Below, in pieces: positions 6,241-12,517 of a stretch of DNA of 15,703 bases (position 1 is its first letter; each line of letters begins with the position of its first letter). The translations under genes were made by a program, and so were the position numbers. The stretch comes from RGIG1681 sp045648025. Its GTDB lineage: Bacteria > Bacillota > Clostridia > Christensenellales > UBA1242. The DNA lies in NCBI GenBank assembly GCA_045648025.1, contig JAZRNH010000008.1, positions 1 to 15,703 on the forward strand. Direction: 5' to 3'. The notes beneath the pieces are model-generated. The model was not told the DNA's origin and searched no databases. It saw only the letters and a program-made list of their open reading frames with translations.

Positions 6241-7041
6241 ATGGGATTTTTAAAAGGTAAAACTGCCATAATCACAGGTGCAGGAAGAGCTGTGCTTAGC
6301 GATGGCAAATGCGGTTCAATTGGATACGGAATTGCAACTGCTTATGCAAAAGAAGGTGCAAATCTTGTTATTACAGGAAGAAACGAACAAAAACTTATTG
6401 ATGCAAAAAACGAACTTGAAAAGAAATATAAGGTTAAAGTTTTAACAATTGTTGCAGATATTAATGCAGGTGCTGACAACGAAGCAATTGCAAATATGGT
6501 TGCAAGTGAAGCAATGAAAACTTTTGGAAGAATAGATGTTTTAATAAACAATGCACAAGCATCTGCTTCTGGTGTAACTCTTGCAGATCACACAACAGAC
6601 CAATTTAATTTGGCAATGTATTCTGGTCTTTATGCAAGTTTCTATTATATGAAAGCTTGTTATCCATACTTAAAAGAAGCTCAAGGTTCTGTTATCAACT
6701 TTGCATCAGGTGCTGGACTTTTTGGAAATTATGGTCAATGCTCTTATGCTGCTGCAAAAGAAGGCATCAGAGGACTCACCAGAGTTGCTGCAACAGAATG
6801 GGCAAAAGATAATATTAATGTTAATGTTGTTTGCCCTCTTGCTTGGACAGCTCAACTTGAAAAATTTGCAAATGAATATCCAGATGCATTTAAGGCAAAT
6901 GTAAAAACTCCACCAATTGGTCACTTTGGCGACAGCGAACTTGAAATTGGAAGAGTTTGTGTTCAACTTGCTTCACCAGACTTCAAGTTTATGACTGGCG
7001 AAACAGTTACACTTGAAGGCGGACTTGGTCTCAGACCATAA
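6241..7041 (+). CDS. Short-chain dehydrogenase/reductase (SDR), substrate unknown
   Basis: A 266-aa Rossmann-fold NAD(P)-dependent oxidoreductase of the classical SDR type. TGAG at residues 12-15 starts the cofactor loop, but the glycine motif is interrupted by a longer insert (RAVLSDGKCGS) before IGYGIA. TGRN at 45-48 ends beta-2, and Arg47 suggests NADPH preference. NNAQ at 103-106 replaces the usual NNAG. Catalytic Ser156 (NFASGAG), Tyr169 and Lys173 (YAAAK) are present. Where the catalytic Asn of helix 4 is expected, the sequence reads MYSGLYASF, apparently Gly129. The C-terminus (GETVTLEGGLGLRP) is the usual SDR ending. A perfect AAAGGAGG stands 5 bases before the ATG, implying strong translation. 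It is monocistronic with its own terminator. Annotation as FabG would be unsafe. Confidence 0.93.
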   Translation: MGFLKGKTAIITGAGRAVLSDGKCGSIGYGIATAYAKEGANLVITGRNEQKLIDAKNELEKKYKVKVLTIVADINAGADNEAIANMVASEAMKTFGRIDVLINNAQASASGVTLADHTTDQFNLAMYSGLYASFYYMKACYPYLKEAQGSVINFASGAGLFGNYGQCSYAAAKEGIRGLTRVAATEWAKDNINVNVVCPLAWTAQLEKFANEYPDAFKANVKTPPIGHFGDSELEIGRVCVQLASPDFKFMTGETVTLEGGLGLRP

Positions 7042-7057
7042 TCAAATTAAAAAATAT

Positions 7058-7085
7058 AAAGCCACCAAAATTTGGTGGTTTTTAT
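7058..7085 (+). terminator. Intrinsic terminator of the SDR gene
   Basis: Stem CCACCA/TGGTGG, extendable through AAA/TTT, followed by TTTTTATTTT, 20 bases after the stop codon. Confidence 0.88.
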
Positions 7086-7112
7086 TTTGCAAGAAATTCA
7101 AAATTAATTCCG

Positions 7113-7141
7113 CAAAAAAAAAGAAAGGGATATTCCCTTTC
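7113..7141 (-). terminator. Intrinsic terminator of the GntR-ABC operon
   Basis: Minus strand: stem GAAAGGGA/TCCCTTTC with a 3-base loop, followed by a run of nine to ten T (7114-7122). It ends 8 bases after the permease stop codon. Confidence 0.9.
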
Positions 7142-7148
7142 CTTTTTG

Positions 7149-7934
7149 TTAGTCAACATTAACACCTTTATTAAATTCTCTTTTAGTGAGAAAATAAAAC
7201 AACAAAGTAGCTGCCAAATAAACCACAATTCCTGTGACAAGCACAGATATAAACACTTCACTTGAAAGCACAATTGTTGAAACTGTAAACTTTACACCGT
7301 TAATTGCAAAAACAATCATCATTATTGAAAACAACACAGTAAGCGAAGCCATCGCACAACCTGCTGCTATTAAAAATGTTCTTAAAAGTCTTTTATCTTT
7401 TGATTTATAAGCCATAACAATTGCAAAATAAATAATTGAAATAAACATCAAAAATTCAACAATAACCAAAGCAATAAAAAGAATAATTACAGCAGCAACT
7501 GAAAAGTTATCATTTACAATTGTTGAAATTATAAATTTGATACCGTTTAAAAATCCAGGACCAGCATACATAATTAAAAGCGAAGCAATTAAACTTGCAA
7601 AACCCAATCCAATTTCGATTATTGCTGTTAAATATTTTGAATTTACAAGTTGATTTTTTGTTACAGGAATAGTGTGAGTCAAATAAGCTTCGTCACTATA
7701 AAAGGATTTTTGAAGGTTTAAAAAATTTCTTAAAAATGGTTGAAGAACAAGGTTGACAGCAAGTCCATAATAAACACCTTCAAGAAAAACTGCAATAACA
7801 CTAAACATTGCAACAGACTCACCAATTTCTTTTGCAGCCCTAGCGATACCTGCAAGACCGATGGTTGCGACAAACAAAATCCACATCCATCTCATATTCT
7901 TTTTTAAATCATATTTTAAAAGTTTACTTAACAT
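7149..7934 (-). CDS. ABC-2 type transporter permease
   Basis: Integral membrane partner of the ATPase encoded just upstream. The 261-aa protein begins MLSKLLKYDLKKNMRW and has about six hydrophobic segments, at roughly 15-31, 41-65, 98-122, 141-172, 183-207 and 218-247. The cytoplasmic stretch DEAYLTHTIPVTKNQLVNSK (residues 82-101) is the YLTxTxPVS-type signature of permeases in YtrA/GntR-linked cassettes. The frame is open further upstream, but the start at 7934 is chosen because AGGAGGAG lies 6 bases before it. It overlaps the end of the ATPase gene by 11 bases, so the two are translationally coupled. The substrate is unknown; related cassettes have been linked to cell-envelope stress and peptide antibiotic export. 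Confidence 0.9.
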   Translation of the reverse strand: MLSKLLKYDLKKNMRWMWILFVATIGLAGIARAAKEIGESVAMFSVIAVFLEGVYYGLAVNLVLQPFLRNFLNLQKSFYSDEAYLTHTIPVTKNQLVNSKYLTAIIEIGLGFASLIASLLIMYAGPGFLNGIKFIISTIVNDNFSVAAVIILFIALVIVEFLMFISIIYFAIVMAYKSKDKRLLRTFLIAAGCAMASLTVLFSIMMIVFAINGVKFTVSTIVLSSEVFISVLVTGIVVYLAATLLFYFLTKREFNKGVNVD

Positions 7935-8625
7935 AAAATCTCCTCCTAAAAATTTCATCAATTGAACCCTTCTCTTTTTTGCGAAGCTCATCAGCATTTT
8001 CTTGAAGAATGATTTTTCCATCATCAATAAACACAACTTCGTCTAAGATTTTTTCGATATCCGAAATCATATGAGTTGAAATTAAAAGTGTTGCAGATTC
8101 ATCAAAGTTTTTGAGTATTGTTTTCAAGATATAATCTCTACTTGCAGGGTCAACACCACCAAGTGGTTCGTCCAAAATATAAATCTTTGCCTTTCTGCTC
8201 ATAACAAGTACAAGTTGAACTTTTTCCTTCATACCTTTACTCATTTTTGAAAGTCGCATATTTTTATCAAGGTCTAAATCAATTAATAGTTTTTCAGCTT
8301 TTTTGCTGTCAAAATCTTCATAAAAAGTTTCAAAATATTTAATTGCATCAGACACTTTTAAACCCGCATCTAAATATGATCTTTCTGGCAAATATGAAAC
8401 TATTTTTTTTGACTCAACCGAAACTGGTTTTTCATCAATCAAAACTTCACCACTAGTTGCAGTGAGCAAATCATTTGCAAGTTTAAAAAGTGTTGATTTT
8501 CCACTTCCGTTTTTGCCAAGAAGCCCAACAATTTTATTTGATTCAACTTTCAAATTAATGTCTTTTAAAACTTGTTTTTCACCAAAACTTTTATTTACAT
8601 TTTTATATTCTAAAATAACACTCAT
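7924..8625 (-). CDS. ABC transporter ATP-binding protein
   Basis: Cytoplasmic ATPase subunit, 233 aa, normal length. Walker A is GKNGSGKST at residues 37-45. The Q-loop region YLPERSYL has Glu where Gln is usual, as in other export-type ATPases. The signature is degenerate (LSKMSKGMKEKV, 125-136, in place of LSGGQ). Walker B is IYILDEP with Asp152 and Glu153, the D-loop is GGVDP, and the switch His185 is in STHM. These features fit the drug or peptide exporter branch. The start codon is 2 bases after the GntR stop, with GGGGAAG inside the last GntR codons as ribosome binding site. Its own last codons (RRR) in turn supply the Shine-Dalgarno of the permease. Confidence 0.94.
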   Translation of the reverse strand: MSVILEYKNVNKSFGEKQVLKDINLKVESNKIVGLLGKNGSGKSTLFKLANDLLTATSGEVLIDEKPVSVESKKIVSYLPERSYLDAGLKVSDAIKYFETFYEDFDSKKAEKLLIDLDLDKNMRLSKMSKGMKEKVQLVLVMSRKAKIYILDEPLGGVDPASRDYILKTILKNFDESATLLISTHMISDIEKILDEVVFIDDGKIILQENADELRKKEKGSIDEIFRRRFYVK

Positions 8626-8627
8626 CT

Positions 8628-8990
8628 TTAATCACTTCCCCTTTCATTGATTATTTTAATAATGTCACTTTCTGTTAACCCCATTGTTTTCATCTTTTCA
8701 AAGAACAGGTTAATTTCTTGCTTAATTATTTGTTTTTTTGTGACTGATATTTTATCTTTGCTGTCAGACACAAATTTTCCATTTGTTCGGTCTGTGTAAA
8801 TCAAGCCTTCATCTTCCAATATTTGCAATGCTTTTTGCACCGTGTTTGGATTCACTCCATAATCAATTGCAAAATCTCTCACTGACGAAAGTTTTTCACA
8901 CGGCAGCAACTTTCCACTAACAATTTGACTTTTGATAACTTCTGCTAGTTGCATAAATATCGGTTTATCATTTGAAAAATTATATCCCAT
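8628..8990 (-). CDS. GntR-family transcriptional regulator, YtrA type
   Basis: 120-aa DNA-binding repressor with a winged helix at residues 10-75: PIFMQLAEVIKSQIVSGKL, then LSSVRDFAIDYGVNPNTVQKAL (recognition helix around 46-57) and LEDEGLIYTDRTNGKFV (wing). The C-terminal part is a short helical tail of about 45 residues without the large effector domain of FadR or HutC proteins, which is the mark of the YtrA subfamily. AGGAG is 8 bases before the ATG. It is the first gene of a GntR-ATPase-permease operon. The repeats at 9001-9042 overlap its promoter start, so it probably represses its own operon and is relieved by a substrate or stress signal. The ligand is unknown. Confidence 0.93.
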   Translation of the reverse strand: MGYNFSNDKPIFMQLAEVIKSQIVSGKLLPCEKLSSVRDFAIDYGVNPNTVQKALQILEDEGLIYTDRTNGKFVSDSKDKISVTKKQIIKQEINLFFEKMKTMGLTESDIIKIINERGSD

Positions 8991-9000
8991 ATATTTTCTC

Positions 9001-9042
9001 CTAACACAATATTAATTTATTGTATTACTTAACTAACACAAT
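9001..9042. promoter_or_regulatory. Candidate operator of the GntR-ABC operon
   Basis: The 10-mer CTAACACAAT occurs at 9001-9010 and again at 9033-9042, exactly 32 bases (about three helical turns) apart. An inverted copy with one change, ATTGTATTA, lies at 9019-9027. Together they give two overlapping inverted repeats: TGTATTACTTAACTAACACA (9021-9040) and TAACACAATA-N6-TATTGTATTA (9002-9027). Their place at and just after the predicted start point fits autorepression by the GntR protein. GT...TA...AC-type palindromes are known for the YtrA subfamily. Confidence 0.72.
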
Positions 9043-9069
9043 GATACAACAACTATTTTTAATTGTCAA
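9041..9069 (-). promoter_or_regulatory. Promoter of the GntR-ABC operon
   Basis: Minus strand: perfect TTGACA (9064-9069), 17-base spacer, TATCAT (9041-9046). The start would be near 9034, inside the repeated operator motif, leaving a 5' leader of about 45 bases. Such a strong core promoter with the repeats across +1 argues for repression as the default control. Confidence 0.86.
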
Positions 9070-9095
9070 TAAAAATTTTTAATATTTTGACAAAC

Positions 9096-9119
9096 AAAAA
9101 ACCACCCTCTTTCGGGTGG
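9096..9119 (-). terminator. Intrinsic terminator of gap
   Basis: Minus strand: stem CCACCC/GGGTGG with loop GAAAGA, then TTTTTTGTTTG. It lies 24 bases after the gap stop and about 27 bases before the -35 box of the GntR promoter, which reads in the same direction. Confidence 0.92.
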
Positions 9120-9142
9120 CTTTGTTTATTTGTTTGAATTTA

Positions 9143-10174
9143 TTATAATTCAGCAAAATATTTAATTGTTCTTACCATTTGAGATGTGTAAGAGTTTTCG
9201 TTGTCGTACCAAGCAACAACTTGAACTTGATAAAGATCATCAGCAACTTTTGTAACCATTGTTTGAGTTGCATCAAAGATTGAACCATAAGTGCTTCCAA
9301 TGATATCACAAGAAACGATTGGATCTGTGTTGTATCCAAATGATTCAGAAGCTTGTTTCTTCATAGCAGCATTAACTGCATCAGCAGTAACATCTTTGCC
9401 TTTAACAACAGCAACCAAAAGAGTTGTTGAACCTGTTGGAACTGGAACTCTTTGAGCTGAACCGATGAGTTTGCCATCAAGTTCTGGAATAACAAGACCA
9501 ATAGCTTTTGCAGCACCTGTTGAGTTTGGAACAATGTTAACAGCAGCAGCTCTAGCTCTTCTAAGGTCACCCTTTCTGTGTGGACCATCAAGAATCATTT
9601 GGTCACCAGTGTAAGCATGAACAGTTGTCATAATGCCTGATTGGATTGGGAAAGCATCGTTCAAAGCTTTTGCCATTGGAGCCAAGCAGTTTGTTGTGCA
9701 GCTTGCAGCTGAGATGATTTGATCTGATTTTTTAAGAGTTTTTTCGTTAACTGAATAAACGATTGTTGGCAAATCTTTTCCAGCAGGAGCAGAAATAATA
9801 ACCTTTTTAGCACCAGCTTGAATATGAGCCATTGATTTTTCTTTTGAGCAGTAGAAACCTGTACATTCTAAAACCACATCAACACCAAGTGCTTTCCATG
9901 GGCAGTTTACAGCATCTTTTTCTGCATAAATTCTAATTTTTTGACCAGCAACAGAAATCCAGCCTTCTGCTTCGCCTTCTTCTGATGATGTAACTTTACT
10001 TGCCAATGCATATGGTCCTTGAGCTGAATCATATTTAAGCAAATGAGCAAGCATTTTTGGACTTGTGAGGTCGTTGATAGCAACGATTTCGTAACCTTTT
10101 GCACCAAACATTTGTCTAAATGCAAGTCTTCCAATTCTACCAAATCCGTTAATTGCAACTTTAATATTAGCCAT
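9143..10174 (-). CDS. gap: Glyceraldehyde-3-phosphate dehydrogenase (NAD-dependent, type I)
   Basis: Cytosolic glycolytic enzyme converting glyceraldehyde 3-phosphate, NAD+ and phosphate to 1,3-bisphosphoglycerate. Residues 1-15 give the Rossmann start (KVAINGFGRIGR). Asp35 in AINDL binds the adenosine ribose and indicates NAD rather than NADP. The catalytic centre is SAASCTTNC with Cys159, and His186 in TTVHAYTGDQ is the base. RRARAAAVNIVPNSTGAAKA (206-225) holds phosphate-binding residues, and WYDNENSYTSQMV is the conserved C-terminal motif. Length 343 aa. AAAGGAGAA is 5 bases before the ATG. It is monocistronic, with its own terminator, and divergent from the aldolase gene with 174 bases between them. 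Confidence 0.98.
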   Translation of the reverse strand: MANIKVAINGFGRIGRLAFRQMFGAKGYEIVAINDLTSPKMLAHLLKYDSAQGPYALASKVTSSEEGEAEGWISVAGQKIRIYAEKDAVNCPWKALGVDVVLECTGFYCSKEKSMAHIQAGAKKVIISAPAGKDLPTIVYSVNEKTLKKSDQIISAASCTTNCLAPMAKALNDAFPIQSGIMTTVHAYTGDQMILDGPHRKGDLRRARAAAVNIVPNSTGAAKAIGLVIPELDGKLIGSAQRVPVPTGSTTLLVAVVKGKDVTADAVNAAMKKQASESFGYNTDPIVSCDIIGSTYGSIFDATQTMVTKVADDLYQVQVVAWYDNENSYTSQMVRTIKYFAEL

Positions 10175-10193
10175 AATATTCTCCTTTTCGTAA

Positions 10194-10199
10194 ATTATA
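10194..10199 (-). promoter_or_regulatory. Possible -10 box of gap
   Basis: Minus-strand TATAAT 20 bases before the gap start codon. No convincing -35 hexamer stands 16-18 bases upstream (TAGTAT at 17), so this assignment is weak. A second TATAAA further up (near 10215) is an alternative. Confidence 0.35.
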
Positions 10200-10254
10200 T
10201 TTACAATTTTGATTTTATACTAAACAAATAAATAAAGCAAATGATTAATATTTG

Positions 10255-10272
10255 TTTACAAAATTTTGTGAA
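10255..10272. repeat. Palindrome overlapping the fba promoter in the gap-fba intergenic region
   Basis: TTTACAAAATTTTGTGAA is an inverted repeat with one mismatched pair; its core ACAAAATTTTGT is a perfect 12-base palindrome. It covers the fba -35 box and the first half of the spacer and lies about 80 bases before the gap start. The position is that of an operator able to block fba transcription. Simple A/T palindromes also arise by chance in DNA this AT-rich. Confidence 0.45.
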
Positions 10273-10282
10273 ACTTTATAAT
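10255..10282 (+). promoter_or_regulatory. Promoter of fba
   Basis: TTTACA (10255-10260), 16-base spacer, TATAAT (10277-10282). The start would be near 10289, giving a leader of about 60 bases. The leader contains a short inverted repeat (TTCAAA at 10298-10303, TTTGAA at 10308-10313) and ends with AAGGTAGG as ribosome binding site. Confidence 0.65.
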
Positions 10283-10348
10283 AATATATAGAGTATGTTC
10301 AAACTTTTTTGAATTTATACTAATATTATATGTAAGGTAGGTTATTTT

Positions 10349-11260
10349 ATGGCTCTTGTTAATACCAAAAAAATGCTTGAAAAAGCACTTGCTGAAGGCT
10401 ATGCCATTCCAGCATTTAATATCTGCAATATGGAATCTGCACAAGCAGTTGCAGAAGTTGCAGCAGAAAAAAATGTTCCTGTAATCATTTCAGTATCTGA
10501 AGGTGCAGGAAAATATGCAGGTTATGATTATATTAGAGCAATCGTTGAAACTGCTAGTAAAAAATCTTCAAACGACATCGCTCTTCACTTAGACCACGGA
10601 AAAACATTTGAAGCTTGTAAGGCTGCAATTGATGCAGGTTTCACAAGTGTTATGATTGATGGTTCACATCTTTCATATGAAGAAAACATTGCCGTAACAA
10701 AACAAGTTGTTGATTATGCACATGCAAGAAATGTTACCGTTGAAGCAGAACTTGGAAAAATCATCGGAACCGAAGATATGGTTCATAGCGACACAGAAAG
10801 TTTCACTGACCCAGACGAAGCAAAAGACTTTGTTTCAAGAACCGGTGTTGACAGCTTGGCAATTTCAATTGGAACTGCTCACGGTGTTAACAAATCAATT
10901 AAAACACCTGTTATTCAATATGGTGTAATTGAATCTGTTCACAAAGCACTCCCTACTCTTCCACTTGTTGCTCACGGAAGCTCAACCGTTCCAGCAAAAT
11001 GGGTTGAAGAAATTATTAAATATGGCGGCGAAATCAAAAAGAGTCAAGGCATCAGCGAAGAAGACATTGTGAAGATGAGCAAGTCTGCAATCTGCAAAAT
11101 CAATATGGATACAGACCTTCGTTTAGCTCACACAGCTGGTGTTAGAAAAGACCTTGCTGAAAATCCTGGTCACTTTGATCAAAGAGATTACAACAAAGCT
11201 GGAAAGGCAAATGTAAAAGAACAAGTTGCTCATGCAATTGAACTTGTTGAAGGTGTTTAA
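10349..11260 (+). CDS. fba: Fructose-bisphosphate aldolase, class II
   Basis: Zinc-dependent cytosolic enzyme that reversibly cleaves fructose 1,6-bisphosphate to dihydroxyacetone phosphate and glyceraldehyde 3-phosphate, the substrate of the neighbouring gap product. LHLDHG contains Asp82 and His83, and VEAELG has Glu134. IGTAHG (His178) and VAHGSS (His209) complete the zinc ligands, and INMDTDLRLA (251-260) is the phosphate-binding strand. The length of 303 aa is slightly over 300, near the short GatY/KbaY/Fba form; the tagatose-bisphosphate aldolase alternative is less likely given the glycolytic neighbour. AAGGTAGG precedes the ATG. It is a single gene with a bidirectional terminator behind it. 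Confidence 0.95.
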   Translation: MALVNTKKMLEKALAEGYAIPAFNICNMESAQAVAEVAAEKNVPVIISVSEGAGKYAGYDYIRAIVETASKKSSNDIALHLDHGKTFEACKAAIDAGFTSVMIDGSHLSYEENIAVTKQVVDYAHARNVTVEAELGKIIGTEDMVHSDTESFTDPDEAKDFVSRTGVDSLAISIGTAHGVNKSIKTPVIQYGVIESVHKALPTLPLVAHGSSTVPAKWVEEIIKYGGEIKKSQGISEEDIVKMSKSAICKINMDTDLRLAHTAGVRKDLAENPGHFDQRDYNKAGKANVKEQVAHAIELVEGV

Positions 11261-11274
11261 TTGATTTAAACCAC

Positions 11275-11309
11275 AAAAAAAGAAGATGGAAATTTCCATC
11301 TTCTTTTTT
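11275..11309. terminator. Bidirectional terminator between fba and the convergent operon
   Basis: Long stem AGAAGATGGA/TCCATCTTCT (11281-11290 with 11295-11304), AATT loop, flanked by six A on the left and six T on the right. Both convergent transcripts therefore end in a T-run. It serves fba on the plus strand and the six-gene operon on the minus strand. Confidence 0.93.
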
Positions 11310-11318
11310 ATTCTTATT

Positions 11319-11681
11319 TTATTTATTTCCTGGTTGATTTTCATTCATTGCTTTTACTCTTGCAATTTCTTGTTCAAAATTTTCAACACATTTTGCAGAG
11401 TCAACAACAAGGGTTTCTGGACTCAATGATTTCATTTGTTCAATAAACTCTTGCATTTGTTCAATCATTTTATTCATTGCAGAGTGAGTGTCATTGTATC
11501 TTTCAACAATGCCATTGTGTTCTTGCTTTAAATCTTCATATTTTTCACTTTCTTTAATTTCACTGGTTCTAACCGATTCTGTAACCTTTGTTACATTTAC
11601 ATCGGCTTTTTTTGCCATTTCTTTTCCTGTTGCCATAAGTTCTGCAACTTGTTTAATAATTTCAACATATGATTTTTCCAT
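11319..11681 (-). CDS. Small coiled-coil hypothetical protein (protein C of the operon)
   Basis: Unrecognised 120-aa protein, last gene of the operon. It is predicted to be almost wholly helical and charged: ELMATGKEMAKKADVNVTKV at 14-33, then a heptad-like stretch around 45-85 (EDLKQEHNGIVERYNDTHSA). It has one cysteine (SAKCVENFEQE) and ends in NENQPGNK, a Gly/Pro/Gln/Asn tail like those of proteins A and B two and three genes upstream. No signal peptide or membrane segment. AAGGAG stands 9 bases before the ATG and the gap to the MazG-like gene is 18 bases. It lacks the MGxxDxFKR start of A and B, so kinship is supported only by tail, composition and position. Confidence 0.82.
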   Translation of the reverse strand: MEKSYVEIIKQVAELMATGKEMAKKADVNVTKVTESVRTSEIKESEKYEDLKQEHNGIVERYNDTHSAMNKMIEQMQEFIEQMKSLSPETLVVDSAKCVENFEQEIARVKAMNENQPGNK

Positions 11682-11699
11682 AATTATTTCTCCTTATTT

Positions 11700-12011
11700 T
11701 TATACATCATCTTTGCTGCCTTTTTTTACAAGAACACCATTAACTTTAACATATTCTCTTGATTCATTAATCTTCATCTTTTTTTCAACTTCTGCTTGAA
11801 GATCAATGCCTAAAATTTGAGATAAACCCATTAAATAAATGGCAGTATCTGCAAGTTCTTCACCAAGATTGTCATGCTTTTTGATGTAAGCTTCAAAAGC
11901 CTCAGAAAGTTCTCCCTCTAAAAGGCAAAATTCAAGTTCAACATTAGAAACATTAAAACCATGTTTAAGCTTATTTTCATAAACTTTTTGTTGCATTTCT
12001 TTAAGTTCCAT
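11700..12011 (-). CDS. MazG-like nucleotide pyrophosphohydrolase
   Basis: A 103-aa all-alpha NTP pyrophosphohydrolase of the MazG/dUTPase superfamily, which hydrolyses nucleoside triphosphates to monophosphate and pyrophosphate. The metal-binding pattern ExxE-N14-ExxD is visible: EGELSEAFE with Glu34 and Glu37, then EELADTAIYL with Glu52 and Asp55. KKMKINESREY (78-87) is the conserved helix that follows. The single short domain is the house-cleaning type, not the two-domain MazG. AGGAGAGG is 3-4 bases before the ATG, and the gap to the gene before is 20 bases. Its place among unknown coiled-coil genes is unusual; the natural substrate is unknown. Confidence 0.88.
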   Translation of the reverse strand: MELKEMQQKVYENKLKHGFNVSNVELEFCLLEGELSEAFEAYIKKHDNLGEELADTAIYLMGLSQILGIDLQAEVEKKMKINESREYVKVNGVLVKKGSKDDV

Positions 12012-12031
12012 AACCTCTCCTATAATCAGAT

Positions 12032-12493
12032 TTATTGTGGTCCACCAGGTTGACCTTTGTCTGAATTTTTTCCAACAACAGCTTGTGCAATTTGTTCTGC
12101 AACTTTATCAATTTTATCAGAAATTACTGAAAGTTTGTTGATTGTGTCTGTAAGTGATATAAGTTCTTCTTGAGCTTCTTTTGCTGTCCATGCTTTGTTT
12201 TGATTCATTTCAGTTACTTGCTTTTGAAGTTTTGAAATTTCAGTTTCAATACTTGTTTTCATTTCTGCAAGTCTTTCAATTGCCTTAGCTCTTGGCTCTT
12301 CAAGAAGTGCTTCTGCTCCCTGAATATGTGCATTTTTATCTAAATGTTCTTTTACATTATTAAATGCATTTTCAATTTCATTAAGTGCATATTCATAAGC
12401 CACAATTTTTTCAGCTCGTTCTTTTTTTCTTTCAAAATCATTTTGTGCTTTTTTAAATTCTTTTCTTCTTTTGAAAACATCTAATAATCCCAT
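12032..12493 (-). CDS. Hypothetical protein with amphipathic start and coiled coil (protein B)
   Basis: Unrecognised 153-aa protein. It begins MGLLDVFKRRKEFKK: a short hydrophobic turn followed by a basic patch, a pattern that suits peripheral membrane binding. A long charged helix (16-110) follows, then KAWTAKEAQEELISL (about 109-123) and a helical end. The tail is KNSDKGQPGGPQ. Residues around Trp111 match protein A (W-A-TAEAVGSDLAGL against W-TAKEAQEELISL), so A and B appear to be diverged paralogues. It lacks a signal peptide or transmembrane segment. AAGGAGAA is 6 bases before the ATG, and the gap to the gene before is 24 bases. It resembles PspA-like proteins only in general build. Confidence 0.83.
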   Translation of the reverse strand: MGLLDVFKRRKEFKKAQNDFERKKERAEKIVAYEYALNEIENAFNNVKEHLDKNAHIQGAEALLEEPRAKAIERLAEMKTSIETEISKLQKQVTEMNQNKAWTAKEAQEELISLTDTINKLSVISDKIDKVAEQIAQAVVGKNSDKGQPGGPQ

Positions 12494-12517
12494 AATATTC
12501 TCCTTGACATTAATTTA

